NCBI RefSeq assembly: GCF_001182745.1
Contig: NZ_LN868939.1
Span: forward strand, 806,001-870,000
Reading direction: 5' to 3'
Source: Nocardia farcinica
Lineage (GTDB): Bacteria > Actinomycetota > Actinomycetes > Mycobacteriales > Mycobacteriaceae
Length of the DNA stretch: 64,000 bases
In this document: positions 26,183 through 33,180 of the stretch, one piece after another
Position numbering within the stretch: the first letter of the stretch is position 1
Layout: every line of letters starts with the position of its first letter
Position numbers and translations under genes: made by a program
The notes under the pieces: model-generated
Databases searched by the model: none
What the model was told of the DNA's origin: nothing
What the model saw: the letters and a program-made list of their open reading frames with translations, nothing else

Positions 26183-26950
26183 CTACCAGCCCTGCTGCTG
26201 CTGTTGCCCGAGTTGGGCGGCGATGGTGGCCTGCAGGCGCTGCAGCCCGCCGACGGTGATCCCGCTCTGCAGCTGGCCCTCGATGGTGCGGACCAGCATG
26301 GAGTCGCTCATCACCTTCTCGCTGGACTGGATGAGCACCGTGCCCGCGCCGGTGAAATCGAACTGCCGCTCCTCACCGGAGTTCACGCCGAACCGGGCGG
26401 CGCCCGCGGCCAGGAAGTTCGAGATCCAGCCCTCGTCGTAGTGGTGGCTCGGCGACGGGCAGTCGGCCCAGCCGACCAGCGCCTCCGGGTCCACCCGCAG
26501 CGGCGGTTCGGCGAACATCACCGGGCCGTTGGAGGAGGCCAGGAACTTGCCGGTGCCGATGAGGGTGAGGAAGCCGGGCACGATCGACTGGTTCAGCGAC
26601 AGCCCCGGCTCGAAGGCGAGCAGGTTCGCGGCGCGGATGGTGAGGTTGCCCTCGTCGAGATCGTAGGAGTTGATGTCGTAGCCGCGGTCGCCGATCACCA
26701 GCTTGCCGTGGCCCTCGGCGACGACGTAGTCGCCGGTGAACAGCGGCGCGGAGAACTGCTGCGAGACCATGTGCAGCAGGCCGCCCTGCAGGCCGTGGGT
26801 GAGCGGCTGGAAATTGATCTGCCCGTAGTAGGCGATCATCGCGCCCTTGCGCATGAACCAGGGCCGGTTCAGGTCGATGCAGTAGGCGTAGCTGTTTCCC
26901 GGGATGTTGTCGCTCTCACCGAGATTCATCGGGTTCAGGATCTGGGCCAT
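26183..26950 (-). CDS. AIM24-family protein, copy 1
   Basis: The 255-residue protein belongs to the AIM24/TIGR00266 family, whose fold is a double-stranded beta-helix-like barrel related to tryptophan-RNA-binding proteins. Family traits are MRKGAMIAYYGQINF near 34-48, GDYVVAEGHGKLVIGDRG, and FDFTGAGTVLIQSSEKV near the end. In Ter-containing genomes AIM24 proteins occur with TerD, but their molecular role is unknown. It is last of three consecutive AIM24 genes on this strand. Confidence 0.87.
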   Translation of the reverse strand: MAQILNPMNLGESDNIPGNSYAYCIDLNRPWFMRKGAMIAYYGQINFQPLTHGLQGGLLHMVSQQFSAPLFTGDYVVAEGHGKLVIGDRGYDINSYDLDEGNLTIRAANLLAFEPGLSLNQSIVPGFLTLIGTGKFLASSNGPVMFAEPPLRVDPEALVGWADCPSPSHHYDEGWISNFLAAGAARFGVNSGEERQFDFTGAGTVLIQSSEKVMSDSMLVRTIEGQLQSGITVGGLQRLQATIAAQLGQQQQQGW

Positions 26951-26953
26951 GAC

Positions 26954-27652
26954 TCACAACTTCTCTTCGGAGGCCTGCACGTAGACCACGCCCTGCCCGG
27001 TGCACTGCAGCTGCATCGCCTCACCGGACCCCTTGCCGACGGCGTCGCGCCAGCTCAGCGCGGTCTTCAACTCGGTGTTCACGTTGCCGTAGGCGGCCAC
27101 GAACGCCTGCGGGTCGACGACCACCGGATGCGGCCCGCCCACCTGCAGTTCGAGGAACCCGCCGTGCGCGAGCAGCACCGCCGCGCCGTGCCCGGACAAC
27201 TGGGTGGTGAACATGCCCTGGCCGGTGAGCGCACCACTGGCGGCGCCGCGCAGCGCACCCATGAGACCGCCGCCGCCACCACCGCCGCCGGAACTCATCA
27301 CCGACACGATCGAGGACTGCAATCCCGCCGTGTTCGCCAGCAGCCGGGAGGCTTCCACCCGCAGCGTCGCGCCCGGCTGGATCTGCACCACGTGCACCTC
27401 GAGACCGGCGAAGCCGTAGTGCACCTCGCCGGTGCCCCGCGCCAGCATGGTGCGCTCGTGCTCACCGGCCATCATCCGGCCCGCCATGCGCATGAGGCCA
27501 CCGCCGCCGCCCATTCCCTGTGCCCCGGGGATCTGGTGCGGGGCGAAGGAGACGGCCCCGGTGTAGAACAGCATCGCGCCGGTGCGCGCGACCACGCCGC
27601 CCGCCGCGCCGACGTTCACCTTGACGACCTTGCCGTTGACCTTCTCGAACAT
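26954..27652 (-). CDS. AIM24-family protein, copy 2
   Basis: The 232-residue protein is an AIM24 member with a Gly-rich insertion (stretches of GGGGG near 50 and 135). The core reads ARTGAMLFYTGAVSFAP, TGQGMFTTQLSGHGAAVLLAHGG and VYVQASEEKL. The ATG at 27652 is 11 bases beyond the stop of copy 3 and its stop is three bases from copy 1, so all three are one operon. The Gly-rich inserts are not in the other two copies. Confidence 0.85.
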   Translation of the reverse strand: MFEKVNGKVVKVNVGAAGGVVARTGAMLFYTGAVSFAPHQIPGAQGMGGGGGLMRMAGRMMAGEHERTMLARGTGEVHYGFAGLEVHVVQIQPGATLRVEASRLLANTAGLQSSIVSVMSSGGGGGGGGLMGALRGAASGALTGQGMFTTQLSGHGAAVLLAHGGFLELQVGGPHPVVVDPQAFVAAYGNVNTELKTALSWRDAVGKGSGEAMQLQCTGQGVVYVQASEEKL

Positions 27653-27663
27653 TCCGCTGCCCC

Positions 27664-28287
27664 TTACCGTTCCGCCGGCTGGATCAGCACGACGCCCTGC
27701 CCGTCCCAGCGCAGCGAGAAGGCCTCGCCGGCATCCGAACCGGTGAAGGTCCGCCAGGACACGTCGGTGACGAAGGACTGGCTGACGTTGCCCTGGGCGG
27801 CGACGAACGCGTCCGGGTCGACCACCAGCGGGTACTGCGGGGACACCTCGAGGTGGATGAGCGGCCCGCCCGCCGACAGCAGCGCCACCTGGCCCTGGCC
27901 GGTCACCGTGGTGGTGAACAGGCCCGCGCCCGAGGACGCGCCGCCGAGACCGGCGAACCGCACGTCGGTGCGCAGGTTTCCGGCGAAGGCCAGCAACTGC
28001 TGCGATTCGACCTGGAGCGTCTCGCCGTTGAGGTCGACGACGGTGACGTGTTGGCCGTTGACGGCGAAGAACACCCGGCCGTTGCCCGAGCACTCCATCA
28101 GCGAGAGTTTCTCGCCGGTCGCCCGGCGCTTGAGTCCGGCGAGGACGCCGTCGCCGCCGCCGAAGCCGGCCGCCTTGAATTGCACGTTGCCTTCGTAGGC
28201 GACCATCGACCCGGAGATCGCGCGGATGCTGGTACCGGCGAGGTGGGCCTCGATCACCTTTTTCGAGTGTTCGAACAGTTGCGCCAT
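27664..28287 (-). CDS. AIM24-family protein, copy 3
   Basis: The 207-residue protein starts at ATG 28287 (the frame stays open much further but without meaning). It shows the family pattern ISGSMVAYEGNVQFKA near 30-45, GAGLFTTTVTGQGQVALLS and DGQGVVLIQPAER at the end. It is the first gene of the three-gene AIM24 operon and is divergent from the double-TerD gene across about 185 bases, which must hold both promoters. Confidence 0.85.
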   Translation of the reverse strand: MAQLFEHSKKVIEAHLAGTSIRAISGSMVAYEGNVQFKAAGFGGGDGVLAGLKRRATGEKLSLMECSGNGRVFFAVNGQHVTVVDLNGETLQVESQQLLAFAGNLRTDVRFAGLGGASSGAGLFTTTVTGQGQVALLSAGGPLIHLEVSPQYPLVVDPDAFVAAQGNVSQSFVTDVSWRTFTGSDAGEAFSLRWDGQGVVLIQPAER

Positions 28288-28472
28288 GGGGTGGTTTGCC
28301 TGCTGTCTGGTCCGGGAGGAGGGCATCCGCTCACCCGCATGCCCTCTGCGTGTCGTCACAGTAACCGATGCGGCGCCGGGTGCCCTGTCGTGCGGGAACT
28401 TCGGTGCCGTCCGCGGCCGCGCGCTTTCTCGTAGAGTGGCAACCGAACGCACCGACGAGCGAAGGGTCGACC

Positions 28473-29801
28473 TTGTCCGCAACACTCGCCAAGGGGCAGA
28501 ACGGTCCGCTGAACACCGCCGATGTGGTGATCTCCGTGCAGTTGACCGCACCGGCGGATCTGTCCGCCTTGTTGGTGACCGAGCGGGGCAAGGTCCGCTC
28601 CGACGCCGACTTCGTCTTCTACAACCAGCCGTCCGGGCCGGGCGTGCAACTGGTGCCGGGGCCCGCCGGGCAGGCCGCCTCGCTGGCGGTCTCGCTGAAC
28701 GCGGTACCCGCCGACATCGATCAGATCCGCGCCGTGATCACCCTCGACGATCCGTCGGCGAGCTTCGGCCGGTTCGCCCCGCCGACCGCGATCGTGTCCG
28801 ACGCCGCGGGCGCCCGGCTCTACGAGTACCGCATCGACGGGCTCGACCGGGAGTCGATCGTCATCGCGCTGGAGCTCTACCGCCGCCAGGGTGCCTGGAA
28901 GGTGCGCGCGGTCGGCCAGGGATACGCGGGCGGGTTCGCGGCGCTGGTCACCGATCACGGTGTGAACGTGGACGACTCGTCGTCCGCCGCCGCCCAGCAG
29001 CCCGCGCCGCCTGTCCAGCCGACGGCGCCCGCCTACCCGCCGCCCACCCAGCAGGCCGCGCCCGCCTACCCGCCCACCCAGCAGGTGCCCGGCGGGTATC
29101 CGCCGCCGACCCAGCAGATGCCGCCCGCCGCGGCCGGCGCCTACCCGCCGCCGGGTGCGGGCGGCTATCCCCCGCCGCCCGGCGCCGCCCAGCCGAGCAC
29201 GCAGGGCGAGGTCAGCCTCAGCAAGGACCGGCCGGTCAGCCTGCAGAAGGGCCAGCGGGTCACGCTGCGCAAGGAAGGCGGCGCCGCGCTCACCTTCGTC
29301 AAGATGGGCTTGGGCTGGGACCCGGTGCAGACCCGCGGCATGTTCGGCAACCGCACCGTGGACATCGACCTGGACGCCTCGGTGATCCTGTTCGCCGACG
29401 CCAACCCGGCGGATTTCGCCTACTACGGACAGCTGTCGTCCAAGGACGGCTCGGTGCGGCACCAGGGCGACAACCTCACCGGCGAGGGCGAGGGCGACGA
29501 CGAGGTGATCCTGGTCGACCTCACCCGGATTCCCGCGCACATCACGACGCTGCTGTTCATCGTCACCTCCTACAAGGGGCACACCTTCGAGCAGGTGCGC
29601 AACGCCTTCTGCCGCCTGGTCGACGGCGCCAACAACGCCGAGCTGGCCCGCTACACCCTGGCGGGCGGGATGCCGTTCACGGCCATGGCGATGGCGAAAG
29701 TGTTCCGCGCGGGTGGTGAGTGGAAGCTGCAGGCACTCGGCGAGGGCTTCCAGGCCAAACATCCCGGCGAGGCCATCCCGCAGCTCGGCCGCTTTCTCTG
29801 A
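28473..29801 (+). CDS. Protein with two TerD domains joined by a Pro-rich linker
   Basis: The 442-residue protein starts at a TTG (28473) with GAAGGG eight bases upstream; no better start fits the domain edge. The first TerD-like domain (about 1-165) lacks the long acidic loop and ends WKVRAVGQGYAGGF. A linker of about 90 residues is rich in Pro, Gln and Tyr with repeats of YPPPTQQ. The second domain (about 255-442) is a full TerD domain with LGWDPV, DIDLDASVILF and the calcium loop GEGEGDDEVILVDL. The linker may mediate assembly. It is followed after 27 bases by a further TerD fusion gene. Confidence 0.88.
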   Translation: MSATLAKGQNGPLNTADVVISVQLTAPADLSALLVTERGKVRSDADFVFYNQPSGPGVQLVPGPAGQAASLAVSLNAVPADIDQIRAVITLDDPSASFGRFAPPTAIVSDAAGARLYEYRIDGLDRESIVIALELYRRQGAWKVRAVGQGYAGGFAALVTDHGVNVDDSSSAAAQQPAPPVQPTAPAYPPPTQQAAPAYPPTQQVPGGYPPPTQQMPPAAAGAYPPPGAGGYPPPPGAAQPSTQGEVSLSKDRPVSLQKGQRVTLRKEGGAALTFVKMGLGWDPVQTRGMFGNRTVDIDLDASVILFADANPADFAYYGQLSSKDGSVRHQGDNLTGEGEGDDEVILVDLTRIPAHITTLLFIVTSYKGHTFEQVRNAFCRLVDGANNAELARYTLAGGMPFTAMAMAKVFRAGGEWKLQALGEGFQAKHPGEAIPQLGRFL

Positions 29802-29828
29802 GCGCGGCGAACGAGGGGGCGCGACAGC

Positions 29829-31346
29829 ATGGTTCGACTCCGGGCCGGACAGAACATCGCCGTGCACGCACCGGTGCTGCGCTTCCGCGCCGAGGCCGGG
29901 GTGCCGCTCGAACTGTGCGCGCTGGTGGTCGGTGCGGACCTGCGCGTCGCAGGCAGCGCCGACGTCGTCTTCTACAACCAGCCGGGGACGGCCGGAGTGG
30001 CATTGGCGGGCGCGGAGATCGGCGTGACGCCGGCCGGCCTGCGGCCCGGCGCCACCGCGGTGCTGCTGGTGGTGAGCGGCGAGGAACCGGGCCGGGCACT
30101 GGGCGCGGTGCGGGCGAGGTTGACCGGGGACGACGCCGAGGCCGTGGAATTCGCGATCGAGCCCGGCGCCGGTGAGACCGCGCTGATCTGCTTCGAGATC
30201 TACCGGCGCGGTGCGGACTGGAAGGTGCGGGCCGTCGGGCAGGGTTACGCGGGCGGGCTGGCCGCGCTGCTGCCCGCGCACGGCGTCGAGGTCGACGAGC
30301 CGCAGCCCGCGCCGAGCCGTGCCGACACCGGCGACGGCGGGCGGACGGTCGAGGTCGGCTACGGACTCGAACGGCTGTGGATGATCTTCGAGGACGCCGC
30401 CCGCTCGGCCGCCGCCCTGGTCGCCGCCCGCGACTACGCCGCCAAACGGCTCGACGACGAGCTCTCGGCCGCGGTATCGGACCCGGCCGTGCGCAACACC
30501 CCGGCGGCCGCCGATGCCAGGCAGGCCGCCCAGCGCCGCTGCGACGAGCTGATCGCCGCCGCGGAAGCCGATCACCGCCGCGACAGCGAGCAGCTGATGC
30601 GCGAGCTCGCCGACGCCGACCGGCACCTGCCGCCGGCGCTCGCGTCGTGGAAGTCGCCGTCCTGGGAGCGGCCGCCGGTGCCCGCCGACGGTATCCGGCT
30701 CGGCGAGCTGTACGCACCGGACCGCGGCGCGCTGCGCATCCCGTACTGCGTGCCCGTCCCGCTGACCCGGCCGCTGTGGATCGACACCGAGGTGTCCGCG
30801 GCGGTGGTGCCCGTGATCGGCGCGCTACTCGCCCGACTGCTGGCCGCCGACCCGCACCGGCGCACGCGGGTGGACGTCATCGATCTCACCGGCGCGTTCA
30901 CCGGCCTGCTCGCCCCGCTCGCGCCGGTGCTCGACGGCCCGCCGATCACCGACCACGGCGCCATCTCGGCCCGGCTACAGGCGTTGGTCGAGGCCGCCGA
31001 ACTCGCCGAAATGGCGTATCAGGCCGGCGATTACACCGCGCCGCCCGAGCATCGGGTGCTGCTCGCCGCCGATTTCCCGCACGGGTACCGCTCCGCCGAC
31101 GCCCAGCGCATCACCGCGCTCACTCTGCGCGGCGACCTGATCGGGCTGTCCATCGTGATCGTCGGCAGCGACGAATCCGGTTCGCCCGACGACGCGGTCG
31201 CCGCGCTCGCCCAGGCGGCGCGGCACCTGCCGACTGTCGCGGACACCCCGCTGTTCGACCCGTGGACCGGCAGTGCCTGGCAGCTCGAACTCGACCTGCT
31301 GCCGCGCGACCCGCAGCGGGCGGCACGACTGCTCAGGTCGGAGTAG
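29829..31346 (+). CDS. TerD-domain protein with an uncharacterised C-terminal half
   Basis: The 505-residue protein has a degenerate TerD domain at about 1-155, similar to the first domain of the gene before it (DVVFYNQPGTAGV and DWKVRAVGQGYAGGL). A helical stretch follows (about 170-265, probable coiled coil). The C-terminal region (about 285-505) has alternating beta/alpha character with RIPYCVPVPLTRPLWIDTE and RTRVDVIDLTGAFTGLLAPL; it loosely recalls FtsK-like or P-loop-related proteins but I see no Walker A motif, so I do not name it. It is probably in one operon with the double-TerD gene. Confidence 0.75.
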   Translation: MVRLRAGQNIAVHAPVLRFRAEAGVPLELCALVVGADLRVAGSADVVFYNQPGTAGVALAGAEIGVTPAGLRPGATAVLLVVSGEEPGRALGAVRARLTGDDAEAVEFAIEPGAGETALICFEIYRRGADWKVRAVGQGYAGGLAALLPAHGVEVDEPQPAPSRADTGDGGRTVEVGYGLERLWMIFEDAARSAAALVAARDYAAKRLDDELSAAVSDPAVRNTPAAADARQAAQRRCDELIAAAEADHRRDSEQLMRELADADRHLPPALASWKSPSWERPPVPADGIRLGELYAPDRGALRIPYCVPVPLTRPLWIDTEVSAAVVPVIGALLARLLAADPHRRTRVDVIDLTGAFTGLLAPLAPVLDGPPITDHGAISARLQALVEAAELAEMAYQAGDYTAPPEHRVLLAADFPHGYRSADAQRITALTLRGDLIGLSIVIVGSDESGSPDDAVAALAQAARHLPTVADTPLFDPWTGSAWQLELDLLPRDPQRAARLLRSE

Positions 31347-31355
31347 CGCCGAGCC

Positions 31356-31372
31356 CCCGCACGCGGTGCGGG
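31356..31372. terminator. Bidirectional terminator closing the Ter island
   Basis: CCCGCAC (31356-31362) pairs with GTGCGGG (31366-31372) across a three-base loop, between the convergent TerD-fusion and GT87 genes. Confidence 0.6.
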
Positions 31373-31379
31373 CCGCCGC

Positions 31380-33113
31380 TCACGGAGTGCGGGCGGGAGC
31401 ATCGCGCGGTCGCAGCCAGGTGGGCAGCCAGGGCAGCAGGGGATCGGGTGCGTGGTCGAGGACCCCGCCCACCGGGTCGTCGGCGCCGTCGCGGCGCACC
31501 AGATCCTCGTCCGGACGGAAGATCTGGCGCACGATCAGTGCGCACAGCCCGATCACCGCGAGGTCGCGCAGCACGACGGTGCCTGTGAACCACTGCTCGG
31601 GCAGGCCCTTGCTGCCGGTGCCCAGGTAGTAGTACATGCGCGGCACCCACACCAGCGCGTCGATCGTCATCCAGGCCAGCAGGATCCGCCGGTGCGGCAG
31701 CGCCAGCACCGCCAGCGGCACCAGCCACAGCGAGTACTGCGGGCTCCACACCTTGTTGGTCAGCAGGAAGGCGGCCACCACCAGGAAGCACAGCTGCGCC
31801 AGCCGCGGGCGGCGCGGCGCGGTGAGCGCGAGCCACGCAATCGCCCCGCAGGCTAGCACGAACAACGCCAGCGACACCGCGTTGAGCACGGTGGGCGCCT
31901 CGCCGTGCCGCAGCGGGCCGTCGAATCCGGTCCAGCCGGTGAACGACGTGATGACGTTGTAGATCGAATCCGGGTCGGCGTGGCGGGTGGTGTTGAGCCG
32001 GAAGAACTCCCGCCAGCCCTGCGGGAACAGCGCGGCGATGGGCAGGTTCACCACCACCCAGGTGGCCAGCGCGCCCGCCACCGTCACCGCCGCGGCGCCG
32101 AGCGGGCGCAGGCTCAGGAAGCGCACCCGGTAGGGGATGTCCCGCAGCCAGTCCAGCACGGCGGCCGGTCCGTCGAGGTCGGCCAGGGTCGTCACCCGGC
32201 GCGGCCGCGGCAGCCGCTGCATCGGGTCCGCGCGCAGGCAGAGCACCAGGATCGGGCCGAGCAGCAGCAGCGGATACAGTTTCGCCGCACCGCCGAGCCC
32301 GAGCAGCACCCCGGCCAGCAGGGGCCTGCGCCGCGCCCAGGCCAGCAGGCCGGTGGCCGCGAAAGCCGTTGCCAGTGCGTCGAAATTGGTGAACGCGTGC
32401 ACGATCACCAGCGGTGAACAGGCCACCAGCGCGGCGTCCCACACCCGCCGGCCCGCCAGCAGCGCCGACGCCCACACGGTGACCAGCCAGGCCATCGCCA
32501 GTCCGACCGCGACCACGTTGAAATAGATCACGACCTGCAGCGCGCCGGGCAGCGGCAGCGCGTCCCAGGTCTTGGCGACCTGCATGGCAAGGTACTGGTA
32601 CAGCCCGGACAGCACCGGGTACTCCATGTACCTGACCTCGGTGCCGCCGTCGGGGGTCTGCTCCACCCACGACTTCTTGTACGGGAAGGCGCCCTCGTCG
32701 AGCCGTTCGGCTCCGTACAGCGGCACCGTGTCGGAGTAGCACATGGCCACGTATTGGCGGCCGTCGTGCCAGTCGAGGGTGAGCGATCCGTCGGCCGCTT
32801 CGGTTTGTTGGATACAGCCCGCCTTGGTGGCCCACCCGAGCGCCAGGAAGATCACCGTGAAGGCGAACAGCACGCGCAACGGCGTCCAGAACCGCACCCG
32901 GCCGATCAGGGCGTGATCGCCAACCGGGCCCCCGATGACCGTACTGGCCTGCGCGGTCAAGGAATCGGTGCGACTCGGCCGATCCCTGGCATCGGCCGAT
33001 CGGAGATCCGCCGCCACGGGCCCCGGCGCCGCGAGCCGAGCGGGCACCGCCGCCTCCCCGACCGACCGCGCACCCCCGCGCTCGTCCACCACCTGCTGAT
33101 CGGTCACGCCCAC
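31380..33113 (-). CDS. GT87-family (DUF2029) polytopic mannosyltransferase-like protein (Rv0051-like)
   Basis: The 577-residue membrane protein has a cytoplasmic N-terminal region of about 85 residues, then about ten hydrophobic segments. Conserved family segments are EYPVLSGLYQYLAMQ, LGLGGAAKLYPLLLLGP, VNLPIAALFPQGW and NKVWSPQYSLWLVPL. It probably transfers mannose from a polyprenyl-phosphate donor outside the membrane. Its position directly after the ponA1-type gene matches the mycobacterial order ponA1-Rv0051, so this is the likely positional ortholog, while the gene at 15683 is the paralog. The C terminus is rich in charged residues and Pro. Confidence 0.87.
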   Translation of the reverse strand: MGVTDQQVVDERGGARSVGEAAVPARLAAPGPVAADLRSADARDRPSRTDSLTAQASTVIGGPVGDHALIGRVRFWTPLRVLFAFTVIFLALGWATKAGCIQQTEAADGSLTLDWHDGRQYVAMCYSDTVPLYGAERLDEGAFPYKKSWVEQTPDGGTEVRYMEYPVLSGLYQYLAMQVAKTWDALPLPGALQVVIYFNVVAVGLAMAWLVTVWASALLAGRRVWDAALVACSPLVIVHAFTNFDALATAFAATGLLAWARRRPLLAGVLLGLGGAAKLYPLLLLGPILVLCLRADPMQRLPRPRRVTTLADLDGPAAVLDWLRDIPYRVRFLSLRPLGAAAVTVAGALATWVVVNLPIAALFPQGWREFFRLNTTRHADPDSIYNVITSFTGWTGFDGPLRHGEAPTVLNAVSLALFVLACGAIAWLALTAPRRPRLAQLCFLVVAAFLLTNKVWSPQYSLWLVPLAVLALPHRRILLAWMTIDALVWVPRMYYYLGTGSKGLPEQWFTGTVVLRDLAVIGLCALIVRQIFRPDEDLVRRDGADDPVGGVLDHAPDPLLPWLPTWLRPRDAPARTP

Positions 33114-33180
33114 CGAGGCTACCGGCCCGGCGTCCGCACCCGCGGATCACCCGCGACCAACCGGTCCGCCCGCGGGTGGG

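Noticed and set aside
26183..28287. AIM24 genes as tryptophan-RNA-binding attenuators
   Set aside because: The fold relation is distant and no Trp operon or target RNA is near, so only the family name is given.
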